A DNA stretch of 64,000 nucleotides from Ceratobasidium sp. AG-K. Taxonomy: Eukaryota; Basidiomycota; Agaricomycetes; Cantharellales; Ceratobasidiaceae. Under the pieces are notes generated by a model. That model had not been told where the DNA came from and did no database searches. It was given only the letters and a program-made list of their open reading frames with translations. Both the position numbers and the translations under genes were made by a program. Below are positions 24,526 through 37,200 of the stretch, piece after piece; position 1 is the first letter of the stretch; every line of letters starts with the position of its first letter. The DNA is taken from assembly GCA_037039685.1 (NCBI GenBank), contig JAWNGF010000006.1, positions 3,100,001 through 3,164,000 on the forward strand, given 5' to 3'.

Positions 24526-27500
24526 TTACCCCAGATTGATGCCCAACGTCTCGTCATCGCTATCTGAATCAGCTTCAACTGGGAGTAGTTTCTCAGGTGT
24601 AATTTGTTTCATCTAGTAGCACAGTTTTCAGCAGGTAATCCTAGACCATTGCACACGAATATTTCAAGTGACTTACAATGTCTTTGACATCCCATACACT
24701 TGGACGTAGGCGTGATTTATAAGACCAGCAGCTCAGAAGTAGCGCCCAAAGTACATTTCCGTAAACGCTGCTCGAGGGAATCTGATCCTCTGGCCGCTGG
24801 GGTAGCTTGCGCTTGACGATGACCGTGAAAAATATAGTCATATCATTGACCTCGGGATATGGAACATTCCCGGTGAGTGTTTCCTATCGGCATTGCATTG
24901 AGTCTAGGCACCACGACGGCCAAAAGGTGACTCTACCAGTATAGTCTGTAGTAGCAGGGACATCAGCGTCGTGAATTATCCATGCATGGTAACTACCAAC
25001 CATTCCGAGCGCATATACATCCCCGGCAGTACTACGTCTGTTGCCTTCTCGAAATATCTCGGGCGCCTGTTGGGACTATTAATTAACAAAAGATCTCAAT
25101 AAGTGAAAGGATACGGACGGTCCAGCGGAACGAAAAGCTCGCAGCGGTGGCAGTTTGTGTGAATACAAGAGTGGAAGCCGCCATGTTCGCATTCCCAAAG
25201 TCAGTAAGCATCGGAATTCCATCATTTGATATCAAGACGTTCGCCTGCAGTTAGGAGTTAGGCGAGTGGTCAATAGTTGTGCAACTGTGTCATGTTGGGA
25301 CATATGCACACACCCCCTTGAGATCACCATGAACCTACGCAGGCGTTAAACGGCGACACTTTCAAAGCGTGTCTGGGATTGACTCACAATATTGTTTCGG
25401 TGCAAGTACGCCAGTCCTTCACAGATAGAGGTGCACTACCGGAGGCACAAGACCGCACAGGTGGATTATAAAAAGATCGTATGTCATATGAAGAGGTCAT
25501 ACCAAGGCACACCGGTTCACCGATGGGTTTTGCTTGAGATACGATAGGAGATTCCCATTCTTGGCCCATCTAGAAACCATTGCTAGGCCGTCCTTGAATT
25601 GCACCAGTCCCATGAGCTTCGCGACGTTGGGATGATTGCACTTGGCCCATGCGTGAATTTCTTTCGCCGCACGCTACGCAGGAAATATTAGTGGCTTCCT
25701 ATCCAGCTGAGCCGCGCGCACCTTCTGGTATTTTCCAGTGGGGTGACCTTCCGATGAGCATGCGTGTATAATCTTGATTGCTATTTTAGTCCCATCATCC
25801 AATTTTCCCGAAAAGACATCTCCAGCACCACCGTTGGAAACAGGATATGCGGAGCAGTTCCCGAGATCCAGCCGACTCGTAAGATCCGGGCAGCCACTCT
25901 TCTCAAGCAGGTGGATAATATCGAGAAATGCCTGTACTCCTTCAGTAATTGCAAGATTAATACCTATATGCGCGTAAACGCACCATATCGCTGCGAATTA
26001 CAGCCTTTGGTTCGCCATGGGATGTATTCGAAGCCTTGGACTTGGACGGTTTTGCCTTGATTTTGAGTGGATTCACCTCGGAAGATGGCGAATTGGCAGA
26101 TCCGACCTTGGCTGGGGTGGTACTAGTTGGCTTGGGTTTATTCGATCGGATTTGAGTTGAATTTGGGTTCGATGTATTGGGCCCAATCAATCCCGCACTT
26201 TTGGGTTGACTATCGCTTACCCCCGCGTTGACTGGCGGTATACTCATGTTAGAGGCCTGTACCCGAATACGATTAGAACAAAACCTGAGTCAACGCAACA
26301 TATAACACACCCTCTATAAGCAAGCAGACACGCAAACGCGCCTCAGTGCAATGGTACAAGCCCGACAATTTACTTACCAACTATAAGCATAATATTTAGT
26401 AGACGGGCTTGAACTTATTGGATTTGGTGTGGATTACCTACCTTGAACAACTAAAATCACGAGTCGTCGCCGTACACTGATTGAATCGCTCTTTACGAAA
26501 ACTGCAATTGGCTTACTATCTATAATGAAAAGTGTAATGAAATGATAGTCAGTCAGAATATAGATTCTCTGAATTGCGCTGGCTGGGCACCTCAAGTCAC
26601 ATGGAAGATGGGCTCAGGGACGATATGACGGTGCTTGGCGAGAAAATATTCAGAGACACTCACCTCCTATTAGCGTGATGTGATAGTAGCACCCGTCAGA
26701 TAAACATAACTTAGACAAGTCAAGACTTACATCCTACAAGATATTCAGCGAGGAAACGGATGGATTTCTGTTGAATTGTGTGAGGATATGTTACTTACTC
26801 GCTGTAAGCAATGTATGCGTTCAAGTCAGTTATTTTCAGACTCCTCCAAAAAGTTACGTACTTCCTATGAGAAAGGGGTTATATCAAATGAGAGTGAGCC
26901 TATTCAAGAATATTAGTCCGACTGTCTTACCGGCTAGCAACCAGCGATATAGCAAGGTTAGGTCAGATCAATCACGAGAGGAACATTGATGCTCACCAGC
27001 TATCATAGTAGGAAACGCCGAGGAGCCTTTTGGGTTAGTTCGATTCGCGGCGCACATTATCTGTATCGCACCGACTTTACAGCCGGAGAGTTCCCACATC
27101 GTTGATTGTAAATTCGAGATGGATGGTATCATACTCACAATCTACGTTCATAACCATTCATGTCATGTGGTACCTAAACACCTATTGTTCTACTCCGTGA
27201 TAAATGTTGAAGTGCTTACCAGCTGAGAGTGTGTTCGATCGATTTAGTGGTTAGGAAATGGCTTGAGTGCATAGTTTGGCACTCACCCTCTATAGGTATG
27301 GTGAGTAGAGGCCTTTGATTACCGAATAAGGAAGCTTTTACTCACTCCCTTTGGTCGCAAACCAATTACGGGATAAGTTAATTGATTTTAACGCATAAAC
27401 CAACTGGCTTACACCCTATTATATTGGCATGTCAGTCATAATATTTATTCTAACGCATGCACTCATTTTTGTGATCATTCTATCAATCTGAAGCGTTCTC

Positions 27501-27626
27501 GACTTACATTTACTGTGCGAAACGCGTGGACATAGTGGTTTGTCGCCTGTGGCAGCCTCGTGTCAGCATCCCCAGTTGTCCGTGATCCTCGCTGATAAAT
27601 GCATAAGCGATGGGAAAACATACCAT
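24526..27626 (-). CDS. Protein kinase A of this window (TKL-like), micro-exon 5' part
   Basis: The kinase domain is read from spliced exons: glycine loop GGAGDVFSG, VAIK-type lysine in KIAIKIIH, catalytic loop VHGDLKGANVLI (HGD in place of HRD), DFGNA in the activation segment, APEIFREG, and the C-lobe WSYKSRLRPSVWDV. The protein ends LPVEADSDSDDETLGINLG at 24526. Before the kinase is a Ser/Pro/Lys-rich segment (MSIPPVNAGVSDSQPK onward) and a short helix (AFLDIIHLLEKSGCPDLTS) typical of this fungal kinase group. A 9-nt exon (24937-24945, Thr-Ile-Leu) is needed between YALGM and ETLTG. The frame is open upstream of ATG 26247 (Ala-Ser-Asn). It links in phase 0 through a chain of one-codon exons to an ATG at 27624-27626 that is the last codon of its exon. 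Translation might instead start at 26247. Target unknown. Confidence 0.75.
24937..24945 (-). other. 9-nt micro-exon of kinase A (Thr-Ile-Leu)
   Basis: Minus-strand ACTATACTG is bounded by ...CTACTACAG and GTAGAGTC.... It restores ALGM-TIL-ETLTG in kinase subdomain IX. The kinase at 39115 has a 9-nt exon (Thr-Phe-Leu) at the same position. Confidence 0.75.
26257..27546 (-). other. Ladder of one-codon micro-exons
   Basis: On the minus strand a unit AG|NNN|GT recurs with intron-sized spacing. Exons in mRNA order: 27508-27546 (39 nt), 27413-27415, 27346-27348, 27287-27289, 27220-27222, 27139-27141, 27072-27074 (weaker), 26997-26999, 26931-26933, 26862-26864, 26799-26801, 26731-26733, 26664-26666, possibly 26601-26612, 26517-26519, 26442-26450 (9 nt), 26378-26380, 26311-26313. 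Intervening introns are mostly 56-78 nt. All exons are multiples of three and all junctions phase 0. They spell ATNHYVHAFRTVN, then Gly-Gly-Arg-Leu-Ile-Ser-Leu-Pro-Glu-Arg-Asp-Glu, optionally Pro-Ile-Phe-His, then Ile, Leu-Phe-Lys, Leu, Arg, joining Ala-Ser-Asn-Met. The introns do not look alike in sequence, so they are not recent copies of one element. Confidence 0.65.
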
Positions 27627-29074
<1,448 letters not shown>

Positions 29075-30236
29075 CGTCACCATCCAACTCGACGTAGCGT
29101 ATAATGTATTGGATAAAATGGTCAACTAAGTAGATCTGTGTTTGGGTCAGTTTTCCTTTACTCGCTCAACCTGACCATCCGTTTAATCTTGTTCCAACAG
29201 TTGAATAGATGAACAAATGCCGCAACAGTCTTTTCTCATCCGTTGTTATAGACATCGCTTTACGCCTGAACAAATGTGATACACAGTCGTCGCTCGACCA
29301 CAATCACCTCAAATACACCTGCCACCCCTCAATCACTTGGGTCGTAAATTCGTCCTGAAAACAGCTAGTCGCTCAACCTCAAACTCAAGATACAATTTTG
29401 ACCACTATCCATCCGGAACTAAATTGTATTGTATTTATTTATGCCCTTCTGCTGATGGACTACCTCAGAGACACGATCCAAGGATCCCATGAGGGCTAGT
29501 TATCTATAGTCGCCCATCCTACCAAAAAGAAATTGAAATGCCGATATGTAACTCTGTCGGCCCCTAACCGGTATTACCATTTCATTATCGGCCTGTTCAA
29601 ACTGACAGAAATATAGGTATATTCACCCTACTTGGGGATAATACTACTCTGGAAGGCTTTATGTTAGGTCGCTAGTCGGAGGTCCCCCGAAGAAGGTACA
29701 TAGTTGAGGCTAGTGGTAGAACCTGAATGGTGGAATATAAGCCAAAATGGAAAGCCGATTTTGCGCCTGACACCGTGTTGCTCCCGTAACGTCCAGGTTT
29801 TGTTTCGACCAAATCTATGCTAACGAGCTCCCAGCCCTTAAATTTTCAAAAAGGGACACATGACTACCGCCTTACTCGGCACATGTCTGCACATCGCCTC
29901 GTGTTCGTCTGAATTGAACCATCCCTTTAGAGTATCACAAGATCCGTTTGATGTCCGCTGGAGAAAAACGTAAACTTATTGCCCAAATCCGTCACCGAGC
30001 GTGCGTTCTCGCGGCGAAAAGGCCAATTAGAATTTGGCTTCTTCGACTCTTTTGTGGGGTACGTGATTGCCTTGCGCCTTCGATTTGGGTATAAAGAGCT
30101 CCAGCCCGACGAGCGAGTTCAGAACCTTGCGTTCAGTGCGTTCAGTTGGTAGGTGTGGGAGCAACAAGACGAGAACTGCTACTGACGTCAGCGAAATGAT
30201 TCAGTTATTCGTATTTTTTCTATTCAAGCCACCAAG
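29075..30236. other. Intergenic, no supported gene
   Basis: About 1.2 kb with no reading frame longer than chance and no recognised RNA gene or repeat. CAATCAC/CAACCTC-rich text near 29290-29400 is low complexity only. Confidence 0.4.
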
Positions 30237-30980
30237 ATGCCATTCTACAGCCATGCGTATTCGTATCATCAACATAGTCCACCCCCAAGTCCACCACTCG
30301 ACACAGGTTTGTGAGGATCTCACTATCTGGTATAATAGGCTGATTGTTACGTTGTCATTGCGCAGTCTCATTCATAACTTCCAGATCCGACTCCTCTGAA
30401 TACAAACCAACCCGTGGGGAGCTTGTTGATCAGTATGAAAGTTGTCCTGCTGCGGCTGAAGCGTGTTGTCAGTTTGTCGAGAGCGGAGAGAAAAGAGTGA
30501 ATACACATGCTCTCAAACTTTTCAGACGGCAAGTCGAATAAACATTGGGAGTCTGTGTAGTGTTTCTGACATACGACAGTAGGCAGCTACCAGGGAGTGA
30601 TGGAAAGGGACTGGTAATTGGTGCGCTACTTTTACATCCTTTCTCATTTCATCCAAACTGACACCCAAACAGGCGTGGGAGTTCGCTCTCCATCCGGTAT
30701 ACTCCATCCTTTGATCATAATAGAAAACGACGTACTTGGAACATCAAACAAGGGAATATACTTTACGGGCGTATTGGCGAGCGACCTCTCCCAATCGTTC
30801 GCGGCATGCCTGAGCAAGTCGGCGCAGCTTCATCCAGTGTACAGGCAAATTATATATCTGGATTATGTGGAGATGCTGCAGAACAAGACGGCGGCCTTCC
30901 TTTGGGATTGGTGGAAGAGCGGTCTGGATATGGATGGCCTGTCAAGAGACTTGGATGACAAAATCCGGCGAGGACAATAA
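30237..30980 (+). CDS. Unrecognised gene, exon structure uncertain
   Basis: Exon 30237-30306 (MPFYSHAYSYHQHSPPPSPP) joins in phase through a 59-nt intron to 30366-30541 (VSFITSRSDSSEYKPTRGEL onward), which ends at TAA and would give 81 residues. A second open block, about 30680-30980 after a good acceptor (CCAAACAG), reads like real protein: GVGVRSPSGILHPLIIIEND, GIYFTGVLASDLSQSF, then DYVEMLQNKTAAFLWDWW. I could not join the two blocks with confident splice sites. They may be one gene with missed small exons, plausible here given the micro-exons elsewhere, or two pieces of a damaged gene. No family is recognised. Translation of the first block is hydrophilic with a His/Tyr/Pro-rich start. 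Confidence 0.35.
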
Positions 30981-31987
30981 GATTGAATCACGTTTTGAAC
31001 GATTGTGTTCTATGTACTAGTAGTCGCACATATTTTTGTTGTAATGCCTGGGCTCGGGGTGATGGGGCTTGAATCCTCTGAGATTCAGCAATGAGTCGCA
31101 AGCAGCTCTTAGAGTCACCGGCGAGTAATTTAATCAGCGCTCGCACGGATGGTTTAGACTACGTAAGCCTCATAGGTGAAGTAGACAGAGTCAAGACTTC
31201 CCAGTCTCGGTGATCAAGTTGGCGAAAAAATTGCGACCAGAGACCCCAGGCCGAGCTAGCACAAGGACGGCGCATAGAGCCGGACCAACAGTTTTTTCCG
31301 CGGCCTCCGAGCTTCAAACAAAACACCGAGCTTGTAGTTTGTACCGAGGATCAAAGCAGTTGACGTCTCAGCACAACCCAGGCTTTTTCGGCCGCGTGGT
31401 TAGGAGGCAAGCCGTTGCCAGCCAAGTCCGGCCAAGAGTCCGATAAGTGGTCACGTGAGTTCTTTGGTGAATTGGGTGATATGAACAACCACCGCGACGA
31501 GCCGACAACTGATTTCAGTTTACTATATCCTCAGTCTATAAACGATCCCGTGCGGCGCCACGGTACCATAGGCAGATTTCGGAATACATTCCATCAATGG
31601 CCCTAAGTAACGTTCAACCCTGATTTCTATATTACCATATCAGCATGGCTGTTCGACGCAACATCATGAGCCGTATCGGACGACCCCTCACAATAACATC
31701 AAATAGGCCTCCACGACAAACAGACGTCGAGAACACTCCACTTCGTACCTGAGCCGTATCTTCCAATCCCCGCGATCCAAATGTCCTATCTCCGCTTATC
31801 TAATCACCTTATCGCACGCTCGCTTGATTGTGGTTCGCGCCTGACAGTTGCACTTCGGCCCTCGGCTCTATTTCGATGTGATACGATGCTTCTGTCCTTA
31901 TAAGCCGCAAGTCGAGGTTGCAACCCGCTCTCGTCGATCACTCCTCGACGAAGGCATCATCTGCTCGACTAGGTGCCTCCACTCGCC
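30981..31987. other. Intergenic, upstream of purine permease
   Basis: No supported gene. A TCACGTGA palindrome lies at 31451-31458, about 0.54 kb before the permease start. Confidence 0.4.
31451..31458. promoter_or_regulatory. TCACGTGA E-box palindrome
   Basis: Perfect 8-mer in the intergenic region upstream of the permease. bHLH binding is inferred from the motif. Confidence 0.25.
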
Positions 31988-33979
31988 ATGTCTTATGTGA
32001 ACGAGCAACCTGGAGCTACGGCTCCACCCACGACTGATCGCTTTCGAAGCGTGAAGCGGTATGGAAAGAAGTTCACGACACGCGATGGTTGGTTGGGCGA
32101 TTATGATTTTGGTGAGTACGACTCGATTCTTTATTGCCTGCTTAGTTCTGACGTGTGGTTCAGCTTGGCTGTGAGTCGAATACGACATCTTGTTATTGAA
32201 GAGAATCCTTACCCAGTTATAGTTGTTCTCCTGGATTACCATGGGGAAAACGCAAGGCAACCCGTGCACCTCAGTTCTACGCTCTTGATGCCGACTTGCC
32301 GATTCTATTGGCCATGACCTGCGGGTATGTTTCCATTGTACCACTTCCCACCGGCAAGACTTACTTTCTACGGTTCTTAGGTTCCAACATGCCCTCGCCA
32401 TGCTGGCAGGTCTCATCACCCCTCCGATCATTTTCTCCTCGGCTCTCAACTTGGACGGAAGCACACAAGCCTACATGGTACGTAATTTCCTCACTCCTGC
32501 TTCACATACTCATCCGTCACCATAGATTAGCGCTTCTCTGATAGGATGTGGCATCCTATCACTGGTCCAAATGTCCCGGTTACACATTTGGCGCAATTAT
32601 TATCTCGGAACGGGATTGATTACCGTCGTCGGGACGAGTTTCGCAACTCTTTCCACAGGATTTTCGGTCAGCGACAGGTTCACAATTATCCGAATCAAGT
32701 GCTGAATGATTTGCGCCTTTAGATTTTCAATAGCCTCTACGCGAACGGCACCTGTCCCAGCACAACCAACGCAGACGGAACGGTAACCAAAGGGCCTTGT
32801 CCAGATGCATATGGCATGTTACTCGGTACGCCTCCAGCCGATGCTCCGCATCTCTCAAATTGACCCAAAGACAGGTACCTCTCTCGTTTGTTCGTTCCTT
32901 GAGATGGGCATGGCATTCGTTCCACCCAAGAAATTGAAGAAAATCTTCCCACCCATCGTGACCGGAACTGTTATCCTTCTTATCGGTGCATCTTTGTAAG
33001 CCTTCGAACCTCAGTTTTACAATGGACACTCATGGCTTGACAGGATTGGCGAGTCTGGTGTACTCAACTGGGCTGGAGGCTCCAACGACTGCCACCTCCG
33101 CCCGGAGACGGGGATCTTCCAGTTATGCCCGACTATCTTTGCCAAGTGCGTTCCTTATCTACGCTAGCGAGAGCCAATTATTGATCGAACCCACGCATTG
33201 TTCATCAAAACATTATCGTTGATCCACGTAAATGTTTGCTCGTGTGCTCAAATTACTCCTATAGGCGTCCGCTTCCTTGGGGTTCTCCCGAGTTCATTGG
33301 TCTCGGCTTCCTGTCGTTCATCACTATTGTTCTCGTGGAGTTATTCGGATCTCCGTTCTTGAAGAATGCGAGCATTATTGTCGGCTTGTTGGTCGGGTGT
33401 ATTGTTGCCGGTGCAGCCGGGTGAGTCTAAACTCCAGTTATTGATGGTTGGAGGAGACTGAGTTTGGGACAGATACATGGACGCGAGCGCCATCAATCGC
33501 GCGCCTGCTATCACATTCATTTGGTGAGTTTGGCTGAATACAGTGTCCTTATAATATTCATGAACGTAATAGGGTCAAGACGTTTAAACTCCGTGTATAC
33601 GCACCCGCAATCCTCCCCATGCTGGCTGTATACGGTACGTAAAACTACCATGCTCCATCTAAACCTGCTTAACAAAACTTTGATTTTAGTCTCTCTCGCT
33701 ATGGAAGCTATTGGGGATATCACGGCCAGTGCCGAGGTCTCTCGTGTCGAAGTCGATGGAGAGGTATTCGATACCCGAATTCAGGGTGGCGTTTTGGCAG
33801 ACGGAATTGGCGGGTTCATCTCGGCATTGTTCACGGTCACCCCCACATGGGAAATTGAGACGACGAACTGTTATGCTACTAGATTCTGGTTTCGCTTGCG
33901 CTTTCGATGTATCATGTATTCGTATCACAGGTTTGGGATTTGGGTGGTTTCTCGAGTTAATAAATATTGTAACACTTGA
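31988..33979 (+). pseudogene. Purine/xanthine permease (NCS2/NAT), C-terminally truncated
   Basis: The N-terminal two-thirds match fungal UapA/UapC-type purine-H+ symporters of the plasma membrane: DGWLGDYDF, CSPGLPWGKRKATRAPQFYA, LDADLPILLAMTCGFQHALA, LITPPIIFSSALNLDG, GTGLITVVGTSFATLSTGFS, FIGLGFLSFITIVLVELFG, AMEAIGDITASAEVSR, LADGIGGFISALFTVTP. All introns are phase-consistent. A 7-nt exon at 32164-32170 (CTTGGCT) is needed to read FAWLCSPG. After VTPT at about 33850 the homology stops. The family would continue with TM10 and the NAT signature (QNNGxxxxT) that lines the substrate path, then the last transmembrane segments. Instead there are about 43 unrelated residues and a stop. With the transport signature missing the protein cannot be a normal permease. 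The SMC2 start lies only about 400 nt beyond the break. Confidence 0.8.
32164..32170 (+). other. 7-nt micro-exon of the purine permease
   Basis: CTTGGCT lies between ...GTGGTTCAG and GTGAGTCGAA.... It completes the Ala codon, gives Trp and starts Leu of AWLCSP, a conserved spot in NAT permeases. Flanking introns are 52 nt each. Confidence 0.75.
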
Positions 33980-34111
33980 TCGAGGACATTTGGTGAACTG
34001 CCGTACCTGAAACAAATGATGCGATACAGTCCCTGTATATGGTTATTACACTCGCCTAGACTGAGAACTGACCGCGAGTTGTCACTGATCACCGTGCCAA
34101 TCAGGGAGCGA

Positions 34112-34119
34112 TCACGTGA
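34112..34119. promoter_or_regulatory. TCACGTGA E-box palindrome upstream of SMC2
   Basis: Perfect 8-mer 139 nt before the SMC2 ATG. Function is inferred from the motif. Confidence 0.3.
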
Positions 34120-34257
34120 TTCCATTGGAGACGCGCCTGCAGGTTGTTTCTCCTGACCACCATATGACCACCTTCACCACGTACTTCCACTGCCACGACT
34201 AACGAAACTAGCCCCACGGTGTCTGACTGACGAAATATATCAGAAGGTGAAATTAAA

Positions 34258-37200
34258 ATGAAGATTGAGGAACTGGTCATTGAGGGTGAGTACATTGCAG
34301 TATAGACACGTGTGGGGTGATCGTCAATTGTTATTCTGTCAGGCTTCAAGTCCTACCCGACTCGTACTACTATTCAGGGATGGGATCCCTCATTCAACGC
34401 GATTACAGGTCTAAACGGACAGGGTCAAAAACGGGACGGGCAAATCGAATATTCTCGATGCTATTTCCTTTGTGCTGGGACTGACCGATTTCAAGGAGGT
34501 ACGTTTTATCTTGACGGCCAGGGTATATGTTAGGCTCACGCCCTACAGCTTCGAGCCTCCAACTGGCAAGAGCTCATCTACAATAGAAGGGTGCGGCAGG
34601 TGTCACGAAGGCGAGCGTGACAATTGTCTTCAACAACTCGGATCCTGCGACCGGTCCTGCAGGGATGCAGCAGTATAAGCAGATTACTGTTACTCGACAG
34701 GTAAACAAATGTGCTCGGGGATGTCGGTATAATGCTTATAGTTTCTAGATTGCCATCCCGAACAAGTCCAAATATCTGGTGAACGGACATGTCATGCAAC
34801 AACAACACGTCCAGACGTTGTTCCAATCGGTGCAGCTGAACATCAATCAACAACCCCAACTTCGTTATTCGACAGGGGAAAATCACCAAGGTATGTTATC
34901 GTGTCTTACGTCTGGGATTCCGTCTCTAATTGTCGCTTCTAGGTGTTGAATATGGGTCCGAGAGAAATTCTCGGCTTGATTGAGGAGGCGGCTGGAACAC
35001 GTATGTACGAGGAAAAGAAAGAGAAGGCCCTTCGAACAATCAGCAAAAAGGAGAAGAAAGTTGAGGATATTGAGTCGGTAAGTATATTATATTTCCCTCA
35101 TTTTTGTTTACTCATCAGTCTGCCGTAGCTTCTCGAGGAAGAGATCAACCCTAAACTCGCTCGCCTCCGAAAAGAAAAAGAATCCTACATAGCCTACACC
35201 AAAGCCGTGTCCGAATCCGAACGTCTTGGTCGAGTCGTGTCCGCCTTTCAATACACTGACTACAATGGCCGAATCCGCCAACGCCGTCAGGAGATCGATA
35301 CCCAAACGCAACAAAAAGCTGAGCTTGAACGGGCACGCAAAGACCGAACGAAGGAAAAATCGCGCGCCGAGGCTGAAGCTGAAGCGGTGGCTAGGAAACG
35401 TGACGAGGAGATACAAAAGGACGGAAAGATGAAGATGTTGGAGGAGGAAATGGCAAAGCACGAGAAAGAGGTGGCCAAGGTGCAGGCGCAGGTCGAGATT
35501 GTTGAAGGGGTTATTGAGGAGAACAGGCGGACGGTTGAGGAGGTTCAACAAGCGCTTACCAAAGTACGTTCGTATTGAATATTGTATCATCGTCCACTCT
35601 AACGGCGAGTAGACGAATGAGTCGTTGGAAGAGGCTCGAACGACTGTGGCGGAAAAGAGCGCCGCCTTCAATACGGCCAAGGATGCCCATGCCGCGGCTC
35701 AACAATCACTCGCTACCGTTGAGGAACTTCAACAGACTCTCTCGGCTGGCCTTACTTCCGGAAATACGTCAGGGGGCTATCTCGGTGGAATAGCAGAAGC
35801 GAAAGCTCGTGCGGCAGCCGCTGGAACTGAAGCTGAACAGGCCAAGGTGCAGCTGGGTATGGCCCAAGGGGAGATGAAGGAGAAGGAGACCCGGATGAAG
35901 AGGATTGAGACCGAGGGACAGCAAGGGAAGGATGCACTGGCAAGGGGGCGGAAGGAGGTGGCAGAGCTGAGCGCCCAGCTGGGAAAATGCGGATGGAATC
36001 GGGAGATGAAGGAGGAAATGGACGGACAGATGAGGGCTGCTAGGGAAGCGATGAGCCGGGCGCGAGACGTAAGTCGAACGTTGTCTTTCCTAGAGCCGCG
36101 TTAACCCCGGTGAGCAGAAAGCCGAACAAATGCGCAACGGTCTCAGCAATCTGGACTTTTCCTACGTTGATCCTGTTCCCAATTTCGATCGCTCATCTGT
36201 CCTCGGCTATGTCGCCAACCTAGTGGAGCTCACCCCCGAGGATACCGAGAAATGGAGTACGGCGCTCGAAATCTGTGCCGGAGGGAAGCTCTACAATGTT
36301 GTCGTGCGGGACGAACGTGTCGGCTCCATGCTTCTCAAACACGGTCAACTGCGTAAACGAGTCACCCTTATCCCGCTGAACAAAATCGCTCCTTCTCGAA
36401 CCGATCCTCAAAAAGTCGCGTACGCGAAGAAACTCGCGCCGGGAAGAGTCCACCTCGCTATCGACCTCGTTCGGTTCCCACCTGCCGCGAAGAGCGCGAT
36501 GGAGTTTGTCTTCGGCGATACCTTGATCTGTGCCGACGACGAGACGGCCAAAAAAGTCACGTATGATCAGAACGTTCGAATGCGGAGCGTTACCGTGCAC
36601 GGGAGTCTGTACGACCCGAGCGGAACGTTGAGTGGTGGTAGCGCGCCGTCTGGAGGCAGCGTCCTGAAGCGCGTACAAGAAGTCAAAGCATTCGAGGCCA
36701 AGGAACATGAGGCCCGAAGTATCGTTGACAAACTGCGAGCGCAGGAGGAATCATCGAGGGGCAAGATTGAGACGTGGGAGCGTTTGAGCCGCGAGTTGGA
36801 GCTCAAGACGCACCAAATCGGCGTACTAGAAGCGCAAGTTGGGGGAAGCGATTCTAGCCGAGTAAGTCTCAGTTCCCATTTCATGCATGGACGCTTAGTC
36901 TAATCTGCGCTCCCTGGTCGTTTAGTTGCATCGAGAGGTGGAGGAGCTCAAGCGAAACATAATGCAGCTAGAGGCTACTATTGCTGGCGCCAAGGAGAGG
37001 AAGAAAGAAGCCGAAACCGAGGCGGCTAAGCTTGAGAAGGATATGAAAGAATTTGGGCAGAATAAAGAATCGAAACTCAAGGAGCTTAAGGTCAGTTATC
37101 ATCCAAGCACCCATAGCGATAGTACTGGTTGACAATTTGATATGCTAGGCGGATATCGTCAAGAAGAGGTCTGATCTCACCAAAAAGAGCGCTAGATTCA

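Noticed and set aside
26581..26600. Zero-length recursive splice site (AG|GT) in the kinase ladder
   Set aside because: AG|GTGCCC exists on the minus strand near 26590, but the donor is poor. A 12-nt exon at 26601-26612 explains the long gap better.
34405..34434. Very short intron in the SMC2 P-loop
   Set aside because: Removing any GT...AG piece here gives 14 nt or the wrong frame. A 16-nt duplication fits better.
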